This document shows, in pieces, positions 24,130 through 34,453 of a DNA stretch of 51,488 nucleotides. The notes beneath the pieces are model-generated. The model was not told the DNA's origin, did not search any database, and saw only the letters and a program-made list of their open reading frames with translations. Source of the DNA: Gnetum montanum. Its lineage: Eukaryota; Streptophyta; Gnetopsida; Gnetales; Gnetaceae. The stretch spans positions 316,710-368,197 of the forward strand of contig MNCI01028834.1 in assembly GCA_015680685.1 (NCBI GenBank), written 5' to 3'. Made by a program: the position numbers and the translations under genes. Positions within the stretch are counted from its first letter, which is position 1; every line of letters starts with the position of its first letter.

Positions 24130-25680
24130 GTGTCACTTAAGGTACTTATGGTTCACATGTAGGCCTGAAGTATGAGTACCTAGGAGTAGATCAATTGACC
24201 TTTTAGACAAAGTGGACCTCTTGATGATGTTGAACAATCTATCAACACAAATTGCCTAGATCTTGAGCTTGAGAGCCTTGTGAACCACATAGCCTATATA
24301 GATAAACCTATAGAATGACTTGAAAACTTAGTTAATACCCTTGACCTTGTGGCAAATGACATCACTGAAGACTCTCTAGTTAAGGTCCTTGTCATGACAC
24401 ATTATGGTAAGGAGAAAATCCTAAGAAACTAAGTTCCTCACTAGAACCTCAATAGGCTCAAGAAATCACTAAGAACATACAAAACAACATTAATGCATTT
24501 TCTTGGTCATATGAAGATATGCTAGGTCTTGATCCATGCTTAGTACAACACAACATCATACTTGACCCTAGCATTAGACCAATTAAACAAAAGGTTTGCA
24601 AGATTAGACCTAATTGTCCTTGGAAGTTTGTGATGAAATCATGAAGCTATACCAAGTTGGTTTCATTAGAGCTATTGATTATCTAGAATGGGTGTCCAAT
24701 ATAGTGTGAGTCCCTAAGAAAAAAAAATCATTTTCATTTGCATCGATTTCTAAGACCTAAATAAAGCAACCATTAAGTATGACTTTCCTTTGCCTTACTA
24801 ATACTATAGCTAAACATGCCTTATTATCCTTTATGGATGGATTCTTGGGATATAACTAGATTAGGATTAACCTATAACACCAACTTAGCATGTCCTTGAT
24901 GACCCCTTGGGGTACCTTTTTTTTATATCATGATGTTGTTTGGCCTTAAGAACATAGGAGCAACCTACTAAAGAGCCATGATATATATCTTTAGTGACTA
25001 CATGCTAGGTTTTCTCAATGATTATATAGATGATATATTCATTAAGTCCCAAGTGGCCAATGATGATATACATGACCTAGACCTTGTGCTTAAATGATGC
25101 CTTAAATATGATCTTAGGCTTAATCCCAAGAACAATGTTTTTAGTGTTAAGACTGGTAAGATGCTTGGCTTTATAGTGTCTAAAGTAGGGATACATGTTT
25201 ATCCCGATAAGGTTAAGGCCCTATCCAACCTTGGTAGCACCTACTATCCTTAAGGAGCTTTTTGGACTACAAGGCAAATTGAAATTTATCTGTAGGTTTA
25301 TTGCTAGTCTTAGGGATAATTTACAATCCATGAAATACTTGCTTAAGAAAGGAGTTCACTATGAGTGGATGACTTAATGCCTAGAAGCCTTTGAAAACCT
25401 TAATCAAAAGTTCACACAACTACTAATAGTCTATCCTCCATAAGAGGATAAACTATTTTACATCTACCTTGCTATCTCTAACACATCTATCACGTCTCTA
25501 CTCTATTAGAAATGAGATGATGATGCATAGATGCCAATATATTACCTTAGCCATGCATTAGTTTCCCATGAGATATGATATAATGAAGTGAAAAAGTATT
25601 ATCTAGCATTGGTCTTCTCATTGAGGAAGTGAAGAAAATACCTCTTTAGATGCCAAATCAATGTCATTTGTAAATATAAT
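24130..25680 (+). pseudogene. Reverse transcriptase and RNase H of element T
   Basis: The RT copies element RNA to DNA and RNase H removes the RNA strand. A lead-in (DLELESLVNHIAYIDKP, VLVMTHYGKEKI) is followed by FSWSYEDMLGLDP, VQHNIILDPSIRPIKQK, then VGFIRAIDY and EWVSNIV, PKKKNHFHLH, FFYIMMLFGLKN with GATY, and the catalytic box NDYIDDIFIKSQ (YIDD at 25023-25034, both Asp kept). After it come RLNPKNNVFSVK.GK.LGFIVS and the connection GLQGKLKFICRFIASL. RNase H remnants read LFYIYLAISNTSITSLLY and YYLSHALVSHE, then EVKKYYLALVFSLRK up to about 25680. The palm substrate region (24760-24920) is shifted and broken. Motif order is that of Tat elements. Confidence 0.82.
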
Positions 25681-26260
25681 GTGCTTAGAGCTACAATGAC
25701 CAATATCTATGAAATTATTTTTATAGCCCAATGGAAAGCCATAACAATGGATTTTGATCTTCACTACATCTTTCAATCTTCAACAAAAGGTCACCCTATA
25801 GTCGTACAACTTACTATTTTCCCTATAGATGACCATGGAATCATAGATCCTGAGTTTCAGAATGAACACATTAACATCACTAGCAATGTGCTCAAGGGCT
25901 ATGAGGTGATCATGCATTTTGATAGAGCTTCAACTACCCATGGGGCCAATGTCCCTACCATTATAACCTTCTTGTATGATGAAATCCAACCCTTCACCTA
26001 CTCATTTGAGTTTTCATGCATCAAAAATGTAGTAGAGTATGAGGATTTGATTAGAGGGATGATGGTAGCTCATGATCTAGGAATCAAGTACTTAATGATC
26101 AAAGGTGATTGTCAATTGCTGGTCAACCAAGTAATCAAGGTTTACACTTGTAAAGCCAAAAATTTGCAACCTTACTATGACCTAGGAAATCAACTATTAC
26201 AAAAATTTATACATGTTAATATCCAACATGTAGCCTAAACTAAGAACACTATAGTTGATG
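25681..26260 (+). pseudogene. Archaeal-type second RNase H of element T
   Basis: This is a second RNase H domain, acquired by Tat/Ogre and some other gypsy lineages and placed between the first RNase H and integrase. It is the longest open frame of the window (185 codons). It begins with a linker (TMTNIYEIIFIAQWKAI, FDLHYIFQSSTKG) and then shows the fold in order: EVIMHFDRASTTHG (the first catalytic Asp is kept in HFDRAS), FTYSFEFSCIKNVVEYEDLIRGM (catalytic Glu in VEYEDLI), LGIKYLMIKGDCQLLVNQ (catalytic Asp in KGDCQLL), LQPYYDLGNQLL, and VNIQHVA. The final conserved N..ADALA is replaced by NTIVDAIT after a stop. Apart from this end the domain is nearly free of damage. Confidence 0.88.
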
Positions 26261-26479
26261 CAATTACAATGATAACCATTAGTGTGATTCTAGATGTGTT
26301 TAGTCAGTTTCCCATCTTGTTGTGGACTATGTCATTCCCATGATGTAGAGCACTAAGGATACCATTGTGGCCATGGTTCATACTGCTCCTACAAGGGAGT
26401 GGTAAGAAGATACCAAGTTTTATCTTATGCATGGTGAACCTTCACAAGGCTTGATTCTCAAAAAGGCACTATATACAAA

Positions 26480-27660
26480 TGATCAAAATAGTATATCATA
26501 GTAGGTGATAACACATTATTTTTATTTTCCTATGATGGCATATTGTCAGTATCCTTGGATAAAAACAAAGCCTAAATAGTTGAGCAAATTCACAAGGGCA
26601 TATGTGGGAGACATATAGGTCCTAGAGCTATTGTTGCTAAGATTAGGTGGTTAGGCTATTACTAGCCCTTTATGGAAGGTGACTACCTATAGAAGGTTAA
26701 AACTTGTGACGCATGCTAGTGGCATAGTAACCTTATACATCTACAACCAACTGAGTTGCACACTACTTACATAACTTGACCATTTTAATGGTGGGGGTTG
26801 GATATCATTGAACATATAATGTCTAATTCTTCCACTTAGCATAGTTTCATCATCGCTATAACTAAATACTTCACAAAATGGGTTGAAGCTATTCTCCTAG
26901 GAAGGACTACATCAAAACAAGTCTATATATTTATACTTAACAAGATTGTAGCTTTTTTTGGTATACCTATGTCCATAGTTATAGATAATGGACCATAATT
27001 TAGTAGCCAAGAAATGAGAAACTTTTATTATGACCTAGGTATTAAGCATCCCTTCTCATGATCATATTACCCTTAAACCAATGGACAAGTAGAAGCAATA
27101 GTAAGGAAGCATGTAGTAAGGCCATCATACACTTTCTCAAGAAGATGTTAAATAACAGCAAGTGAAAGTAGCTTGAGTAGCTTGTTCATGCACTTTAGGC
27201 CTACAGAACAACATTCCATACAACAACTGGTGTAACCCCTTATAGCCTAGTTTATGCTTCTAAAGTTGTTTCACCTTTTGAATTGTAGATACCATCACTC
27301 TAAGTAGCCTTATTTTACATCATGAATGATGAAAAATGCAAGGAGCTATGAATCATGGATCAAGACTCAATGAAGAAGCAAAAGGTATGAAAGCTTGCTC
27401 ACATTGAGCAATATCAAGAGAGGCAAAAGTGGCAACACCACCATAACTTGACCAAGTGTAAGATCAAGGAGGGTGACATAGTCCTCAAGGTCATTTGTGA
27501 GCATGAAAACAAATTCTTAGCTAACTAGGAAGGGCCCTTTCTAGTAACCAAAGCCTACTAAAATGGAGCATTCAGGATCACATACATGAATGGAAATAAC
27601 CTAGTCAATCTAGTCAATCATTCCTTTCTAAAGTCATATTACATATAGCTAATAGATCAC
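26480..27660 (+). pseudogene. Integrase of element T
   Basis: This enzyme inserts the reverse-transcribed DNA. The zinc-binding N-terminus reads HKGICGRHIGPRAIV, RWLGYY and KTCDACWHSN (HHCC with good spacing, about 26590-26720). The catalytic core shows WWGLDIIEHI (first Asp), YFTKWVEAI, IPMSIVIDNGP with F..Q (second Asp), SYYP.TNGQVEAI (Glu kept) and, downstream, an RT.FHT-like stretch with TEQHSIQQ in a shifted frame. The C-terminal domain shows VRSRRVT/KIKEGDIVLKV-like text and AN.EGPF. At least twelve stops, mostly TAG/TGA at expected Gln or Trp codons, break it, but all three DDE residues can still be placed. Confidence 0.8.
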
Positions 27661-27731
27661 ATTAATGATATCAATAGCCAACAACAAGTGAGCCTACATT
27701 ATGTCTTTTGTATGATAGAGAAGCATCAACA

Positions 27732-27818
27732 TGACCTGCTAGAGCCTTAAATTGGCAACATGGCTCGCTAAGGCCTTAAACTGGCAACATGGCCCACCAC
27801 GGCCTTAAGTTGGCAATA
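27732..27818 (+). repeat. 29-bp minisatellite, three units
   Basis: GCCTTAA(A/G)(C/T)TGGCAACAT recurs with GCCTTAA at 27744, 27773 and 27802, an exact 29-base period. It lies just after the integrase in the 3' region of element T. Confidence 0.85.
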
Positions 27819-28197
27819 TTGGTAACCTTGGTAGCCTAGTTTTACTCATCATCTCATGTGGCCATTTGCATTATAACATGATAACATGTTTTCTTTTCTT
27901 GATTTCTATATCCTCTTAGAGTTGTGCTTATAGGATGAGGCCTAAAGTCATTGTGAAGGTTTAACTCATTATGGTAGGAAGTCACCCTGTAACCTCTAAA
28001 CACACGATCCAATGAATTTTTTCTACTGTGCTAATAGTTCTTATTTCATTTCCATTCCTATTATCATCTTCTTAAATCCAATCCCATAGTCTTATTATAA
28101 CCTTCCTTGAAATAACAATGTGGACTTATGTTTGACATTCATGCACTATGGCCTTATGACATTCCTATGTCATGTTCCACCATCAAGTCTATTGGAT

Positions 28198-28328
28198 GTA
28201 ATACATTTCATTCAATAGGAAAACATTGAGTCCATCAAGTGTAACATATCTTATTTAATGGAAAAGCCATTAAGTATACTATAAGTAACACACCTCATTC
28301 AGGAGGAAAACCATGTCATAATTGGCCT
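28198..28328 (+). repeat. ~44-bp tandem repeat, three units
   Basis: Units start GTAATACAT, GTAACATAT and GTAACACAC at 28198, 28241 and 28285. Each is followed by (T/C)(A/C)TT(C/T)A..(G/A)GGAAAA.CATT-like text. Confidence 0.75.
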
Positions 28329-28793
28329 TGGTGATGAAACCCAATGAAGGTTTCATCCCCAACAAAAAAAATAATGGGAAAGCAAATTTCCAATTATTCA
28401 AAGGACCCATGAAGACCAAAGGCATAAACTAGTAGCTCCAAACTTACAAAGAAAAGGGCCTAGTGGCCACAGAAGCCTTGGAGTAAGATGTTGGATCCTC
28501 AAATGCATTTGTTGAGTGACGAAGATCTCAAACCATTAACTAACTAACATGCTAGTTTCATAGCCATAATGTTAGCACTTGGAATGCATTATTAGATCTC
28601 ATGACCATTTTTCTATGATTTAATTACCATCACCATAGCCCTACCCCATCATCACAAGTACTCCTTGGCATGGTTTGACACAACTAAATCAAGTGCAAAG
28701 AGGTAATGTTGGTGATGGACCTGCAGTGGTGTTTTGTATTCTTTTTTGGTGTCTCTTGAGTTAATCCTCCAAACACCAACATAGAGGATCTAA

Positions 28794-30264
28794 TGAAACA
28801 CCACTAAAAATTACATGTTATGGCCTTTGTAATTCCAATCCCATAAAAGATGAGGCTAAACTTCATTGTAAATGTGAAGATTACAACCTAGGAGGTGTAA
28901 TCTCACATGCTCTATACTTTTGGGGCCAAAAAATGCCTCATAGTTGATCAAAGCCACATTCCCCAAGTCCAAAAAGGCATATAATGCCTATATATAGGCT
29001 TGGGAATGTTAAAAATCCCTTTTGGGATGCCAAAATTGGCATTTGATGGATTTTATGGGGGATTTGACATTTTCCACGTTGGAGATACCCATTGTAGGGT
29101 ATAGCCCACCTACCAAGGGTATAACTCACTTACTAGGGATATTCCCCACATATGCCTAGCATTAGAGGGTATGATATCAACCATTCAAAGCATGGCCAAG
29201 GGGGGTATAACCTTGCTCACCCTCCTAGCATTTATTTTTCATCCCCTAGTGTTGCTTTAGCATGGTCAATATTTCAACATTTGCACCAACTCCAGCAAGG
29301 ATTCTAGATCCAAACAATGCTATTAGAAGGACTATCATGGGTGAAAAAGATCGACATGGATGAAATTCTTGTTTACTATTTTTAATAAATGGAATGACCA
29401 TGGGGGAAAACACTTATCATACATTGTAACACCTTAGATTTTGATGCCCACCACACCTACATGTAGCTAAAATTTATATTAATCAAGTTAGAATTTGCAA
29501 CATCAATTGAGCATAATTTGCAACCAAATTTATGGCCCAAACCCTATATAAACCAAGCCTCAACACCACATTGAGGTTTTAGACTTTGCATTTTTTAGGC
29601 ATAGTAAAGCATTGAAGAGATCTTACAAACTTGCATACATGCAACCTCTTGAATCCCCTAGCATGGAATCCCCCTACAGCAATTGTTACCCCTTTAACCC
29701 CTCCCCCTATGAGATCTATGAGATTTTTGTGCCAACATTATGCACTTGGGGACAAAAAGTCTTAGCATTACTCACTTGGTTGGTCAAAATTCCTCACACC
29801 TCTCATTTCCCTACATAAAAAATATTGCAAATCTAGTGTGGCAACAATGAAGATTTGAAAGCATCAGGAGTGATAGAACCTCTGGATCATGAAGCTGATC
29901 ATTATAGTTTCAATGGACTCTGAATCCCCATAGAAGTGAACCCCCTTGCTACAACAGGCCATCTTGTATACATTTTCTATACCCCCTTTATTTTTATTGA
30001 AATAAATTCTATAGTTTTATTTATATGCAAGTTTCTTCATTTGTTTCATCTCAATATATTTATCTTTTCAGATCTGCATTTTTGCATTTTATTTTTGTTA
30101 TCTCATTTTTCCCTCCTTAAGTTCCTAGGTGATCTACCAGACCATTTAGGGTACCTTGGATCCTTTTATTTTTATTTTTATTTTGTGAAGGTCCTTGTGA
30201 TTCAAGGTTAAGACTATCACACTGGGAATTTCTCAATTTCGCTAGCAATTGAGACTTTTAGTTG
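28794..30264 (+). repeat. 3' LTR of element T
   Basis: It pairs with 9587-10959, starting TGAAACACCAC. Its TATATAAA box is at 29545-29552. It is about 100 bases longer than the 5' LTR, mainly through extra text near 29100-29270 (a second GGTATAAC..CACTTACTA-like segment). The last bases read TTTTAGTTG, where the 5' LTR has TTTTAGTCA. Confidence 0.82.
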
Positions 30265-30935
30265 CTAAAATTTCCTTATTCAAAATTAAGATTTTAGGGG
30301 TGCCATACTTGTGAATGATTTTTATAAAAGGATTTTTGTAGCTATTTTAGAGGAATATTTATTTATTGCTTTGGCCTCTACCCACTTGGTTAAATAGTCA
30401 ACTAACACTATGATATATTCCTTTCCTAAACTTTTAGGATTGATTAGCTTGATGAAATTGATACCCTATTGCCTATGGTTTGTATCCAATGCCTAGGAAT
30501 TTTAAAGTTGCTAGTTAGTCCTCCCTCTCTTTTGCATAAATCACATCATTTAACATAGGTGTAACAATCTTGGCAAAAAATACCCCATTTGCATTTTTAT
30601 CATTGTTCTTTTTTTCTCATAGTGTCCTCTCCCATCCTTCTCATGTGCAATGGTGATTATATCCAATTGTTAATATTGAGGAACACATCTCTTGAGTATG
30701 TTGTCCCTACTATGTTTGAAAACTATTTCCTTATGTGCTACATAACTCTAGATAGTTATCAAGAAATAATGCTTTTGTTTATAGGATAAGTCCTTGGGGG
30801 ATTATTTCCTTATCAAAGAATTATTAAATTTGATGATACCATGGTTGAATTATGACCTAGAAGAGGTACTCATCAAGGAATTCCTCCTTGATAGGGAGTG
30901 TATTTTAGCTTTTACTAAAATCTATCTTATAAAAA
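30265..30935 (-). pseudogene. Gypsy element A integrase, N-terminal part
   Basis: On the minus strand the zinc-binding part is recognisable from AHEKDGRGHYEKKN (His pair kept) through VFFAKIVTPMLNDVIYA and KERGRTN, where the Cys pair has been lost. The core begins GINFIKLINPKS: the first catalytic Asp of the usual GIDF motif is Asn. It continues with IIVLVDYLTKWVEAKAI and, in a shifted frame, HKYGTPKILILNKE, where the second catalytic Asp (SDxG) is lost. The coding then breaks at the insertion of element T and resumes at 9540. Upstream, a solo LTR separates it from RNase H. Confidence 0.8.
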
Positions 30936-32078
30936 TGAGGATCATTAAACTTAGAAGCCAAGGGAAGGGGAGAAGGAAGGGGACAATGAATAAGTTTGCA
31001 AAAATAAAATTCTTTGGGACAAAGCACACATACCAAATTTAATGTGGTTTCCCAACTTGGATAGTCCATGCTTGAAGTTTAGCTTGCAAACATCTCTAGA
31101 CTTTGTTGCTCTCAAAAGTGATTTGAAGGGTACCATGCTCTATACATCCTCTAAGCTCTTCTCTAGAGTGATTCAATTCTATGAATCCACTCTACCTCAA
31201 AAAGTCCCAACAAGCTTAGAATTTGGTTTCCAAGCTCCCACAACCTTTACAATCTTAAGCATTTCTTTCGAGTGTAGTGGCACTACACCAACACTTAATC
31301 CTATAGAATCCCAACAAGCTCAAGCAAGATGCCTTCCCATAGGGTAATAGAAGATAAAAATAATTACCAGGGATAGATGCAACTTAGTTTTCTAATCCTT
31401 TTACCTGAGGTACAATTCAATTTAAAATAAATAAAAGATAATACAATGAGAAGCAACAATGATTACAATGATTTTCAAATGATTTCACAATGATTGTATA
31501 GAATCTAGCATATTTCCCAATAAGAATGATGTCTTCTTATAGCCACAATGTTTCCAAATTCATCTTGGAACCTATGCAATGGCTAATTAACAATCATGGA
31601 AGACATATTCTTCATGGCTTATACATATTTCTATATCTGGCCTCCATTCTAGGAAGACATCTTTGTCTAGTGAAAGATGTCTTCCTTTGATGAAAGAAGT
31701 CTGCTATTTTGTAAATATGTCTTTGCTTGTGTTGCCTTTAATTCTACCAATATGTCTATTATTTTGTAGAGACATCTTTCTTTGCTTCCTTTGCATTTTA
31801 ATTTCTTCATTCCTTATCCAGAATCTTGCACTTCCAAATGCTCCAATGATGTTAACTTTTCTTGTAATTTATTTGGTTTTTTTCCACATTCTTTGAATTC
31901 TTACATTATCTCTTGAGACCTTGTGGATGACCTTTTCCTTTAAGCTCACTAATTTGTTCCTTATAATCTCATCTTTGTTTCCCATGTGCTTTTTCTTATA
32001 AACACAACAACCACACAACCATACAAACAACTTTTGATTCCATTTTACTTAACATTTTGACATACTAAAAGCTTGACA
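30936..32078 (-). mobile_element. Solo LTR of the element N (copia) family
   Basis: On the minus strand this 1143-bp stretch begins TGTCAAGCTTTTAGTATGTCAAAA and ends AATGATCCTCA, matching the start (TGTTGACCTTTTGGTATGTC) and end (CTGATCCTCA) of the element N LTR. In between come GACAT boxes (about 31640-31760), GGCATCTTGCTTGAGCTTGTTGGGA, CACTCTAGAGA, GGTACCCTTCAAATCA, and TTGGGAAACCACATTAAATTT. There is no internal region or second LTR, so it is a solo LTR left by recombination between two LTRs. Flanks ACAAA (32079-32083) and AAAAA (30931-30935) fit a target duplication with one change. It sits between RNase H and integrase of element A. Confidence 0.82.
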
Positions 32079-33560
32079 ACAAATGGTTTGCTAGTAGATT
32101 CTCAATCCCCTTTTCATCCACTATTTTTAAGTCAAACTCTTACAATAATAGTATCCACCTAATGATCCTTGAGTTTACCTTGTTCTTGTTCATTAGGAAT
32201 CTCAAGGCACCATAATCTATATGAATGTAATCTTCATATCTTAAAATGTAATGTCTAAAATTTTCCAATGATAGGACCATAACTAGTAGTTCTTTTTCTA
32301 TGACTATGCAGTTACTTTGATACTTATTCAATAATTTACTAATGTAAGTGATTATGTATAGCCTACCTTTTTTGTCATTTTACCCCAATACCACACCCAT
32401 AGAATGATTAGAAGCATCCATCATAATATGGAATATGTTTTGCTAGTTGAGCCCTTGTAAGATTGGTCCTTTCATTAGGAAACTTTTTAATGCATTAAAA
32501 GCTATGTCACATTTCTTAATCCATTTTAACTTATCATCCTTTTGTAGTAGTTTTATTAATAGTGAGACTATCTTTTTGAAGTTAGCAATAAAGCTCTTGT
32601 AGTACCCTACATATCTCAAGAAAGATCTTAGTTCCTTGAGTTTACAAAGTCTAAGGAATTTGTTCTATTTCTCTAGCCTTGGTTGCATTTGTTAGGATTC
32701 CTTCCTTTAAAATATTATGGCCTACAAAAATTCCTTTCCAAATCATCAAGAAGCTTTTACAGTAGCTAACTTTTAGACTATGATCCTTACATCTTAATAG
32801 GACCTACTCTAGATTCTTGAGCACATTATCAAAACTATCTTTGAAGTTAGAAAATTCATCCATGAAGATTTTTACTATTCATCTAATCATATCATGGAAA
32901 ATTCTATATGCCAACCTTTGAAAGTTTGCTAGTACATTACACAATATGAAAGGCATGATCCTGTAGGTAAAATTCCCCCAATAGCAAATGAAGGTTATCA
33001 TATGTTGGTCTTCTAGAGCTATGGAAGTTTGATTATACCCAGTATAATCATCTAGGAACAATAATAATATCAAAGGCATGATCCTATAGGTAAACGTCTC
33101 CTGATGACAAGTGAAGGTTATCATATGTTGGTCTTCTAGAGCTATGGAAATTTGATTATACACACTATAATCATCTAAGAACGATAATATTCATGTCTAG
33201 AAATTCTATCTAGGATTTGATTAGTAAAGTATAAGGGGAAGTGATCCATAAAGGTGGTAGAATTTCGGATTCTATAATCAATGCATACCCTTCATTTATT
33301 CCTCTTTTTAGGCATGACCATCATAGGGCTAATCCAAGTGGAGTTTGAAATAGGGAAGATAAACCCTATTGCTGGTAATTTTTCTACCTTCTTCTTGATT
33401 AATTCCTAGATCATGAGGTTAACCCTTCCCTGTCTCTACTCAACTAGTTTGATCATGGCATTTGTATAAATCTTGTGTTGATAGATTTTAGTCAAAATAA
33501 ACTTAATATCCTCATGAGTTCATGAAAAAGCATCTTACTATAGTTTAAGCACCATAAAGA
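32079..33560 (-). pseudogene. RT and RNase H of gypsy element A
   Basis: On the minus strand RT runs from PISNSTWISPMMVMPKK (about 33310-33360) through ESEILPPLWITSPYT-like text, GYNQ.SIALEDQHMITF, FTYRIMPF, LCNVLANFQRL, and IFHDMI to the catalytic box KIFMDEFSNF. Here the second Asp of MDD is Glu (32855-32863). It goes on with DSFDNVLKNLE, KELRSFLRYVGYYKSFI, then RNase H: FHIMMDASNHSMGVVLG, LYIITYISKLLNKYQ, EKELLVMVLSLENFRHY and KVNSRIIRW..L..EFDLKIVDEKG. These motifs match Athila-like gypsy elements. One RT segment is duplicated in tandem (listed separately). The reading ends at the solo LTR. Confidence 0.82.
32950..33195 (-). repeat. In-frame 123-bp tandem duplication within RT
   Basis: GGCATGATCCT(G/A)TAGGTAAA at 32952 recurs at 33075, an exact 123-base (41-codon) period. 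The two copies are alike through to TATAATCATCTA(G/A)GAAC. On the minus strand both encode YNQ.SIALEDQHMITF followed by FTYRIMP, so one RT segment appears twice in the same frame. Confidence 0.92.
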
Positions 33561-33599
33561 GATTTATTTTTTGGGCATGTATCAATTTAGAATTAATGA

Positions 33600-34130
33600 T
33601 GACTAGTTTGTTATAACCTAACATGGCATATTCAAGTTGGACAAGTAGCTCGGGGAGTTCTTATTTTTCTTCCAAAATGCTTGATACTTGCACCTCCAAA
33701 GATTTATTCTATTCTTCCATTTCTATTATGTCCACATTAGGGGAGGTAGCCTCTAAGTTTTTCAACATCCTCACTTGCTATTTTAGGTCTCCCATACCTA
33801 TTATCATAACCCCCATCCTAATGTTGATAACAAAGTTTGTTGTAGCCATCCATTATCTACCAAGTCTGACCCCATGAGTGAAGTCACTTAGCTTGGTTTT
33901 CATGACTACTAGATAAGTACTTGAAGATTTTTTATAGTTATCAATATGTTTTCAATGATTCCCTTTGGTTGCATCATGAATTTATCAGCCATAACAAGAT
34001 TATTATGATAGGGTGACAATTATGGTTTTCCTAGTTTCTCATATCATTCTATTATGATGATACTTATACTAGCTACAAGGTTAATCAATCCTTTAAACTT
34101 TCTATCATTAGTGGTTAATTATATAATAGA
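33600..34130 (-). pseudogene. Protease relic of gypsy element A
   Basis: The minus strand reads KGLINLVASISIIII, E, then YEKLGKP, SPYHNNLVMADKFMMQPKGIIE and NILITIKNLQVL. This aligns with the Athila-like protease pattern D.GAS.NL.P.S..EKLG......L.LAD.S...P.GI.E.VLV.V. The catalytic Asp-Leu-Gly-Ala-Ser has become Asn-Leu-Val-Ala-Ser, losing the active-site Asp and Gly. After about 33880 a linker leads to RT. Two stops and frame shifts are present. Confidence 0.68.
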
Positions 34131-34453
34131 TGTAACATCCAGTCCCTTGTTAAGGATGGAAACAAATTGTAATAATGTAATTAACCTTCAAATGAAATGA
34201 TACCTTGTTATGAGAAGTTACAATTATTTATGTATCCCTCAAGAACTAGTTTGACCTATGTCATTTAAGACTAGGTTTAGAGGTTATTTCAACCTGAAGT
34301 TGTGAAGCCTAAAAAGGCTAGTAATGGGAGTTAGGTGAAGTGGGACAAGAAGGGACTAATCATCCCTTTGGTTGGATAGCCTAGCCATGGTGGCAGTGAT
34401 GGATTACCTCTAAGGTTTAAGTGGCATGAGAAGATAACCCAAAGGGCATTACA
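34131..34453. mobile_element. Short LTR-like insert (TGTAA...TTACA)
   Basis: A 323-bp unit begins TGTAACATCCAGTCCC and ends GGGCATTACA. TGTAACATCC/TGTAACACCC starts and ACA ends are common for plant LTRs, and the ends form a TGTAA/TTACA inverted pair. It lies between gag and protease of element A, where the host frame is lost, so a small solo LTR or terminal-repeat element is likely. The flanks (ATAGA left, ATACT right) match in only three of five bases, so the boundary or age is uncertain. The strand is not determined. Confidence 0.45.

Larger units (their letters stand above)
27660..28793 (+). other. 3' non-coding region of element T
   Basis: No coding pattern is seen. It contains the two minisatellites listed separately and a possible purine-rich tract (TAGAGGATC, about 28782) before the 3' LTR. 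The exact polypurine tract is not certain, since an alternative (AAAGAGG) lies about 90 bases upstream. Confidence 0.5.
9587..30264 (+). mobile_element. Giant Tat/Ogre-like Ty3/gypsy element (T)
   Basis: The element is bounded by two LTRs of about 1.4-1.5 kb and is about 20.7 kb long. Its plus-strand order is gag, protease, a long non-pol block, RT, RNase H, an additional archaeal-type RNase H, integrase, and a 3' region with minisatellites. The second RNase H, the Tat-style RT lead-in (WSYEDMLGLDP) and the protease ILGRPWF box place it in the Tat/Ogre branch. It is inserted inside the integrase core of element A: host integrase codons resume on each side. Exact ends are approximate (within about 20 bases), because the flanks and LTR tips share short similar sequence and I cannot name a clean target duplication. 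Many stops show it is inactive. Confidence 0.85.

Noticed and set aside
29936-30211. 91-codon plus-strand frame rich in Phe, Leu and Ile that resembles a membrane protein.
   Set aside because: It lies in the T-rich 3' LTR of element T. The matching 5' LTR stretch does not conserve it.
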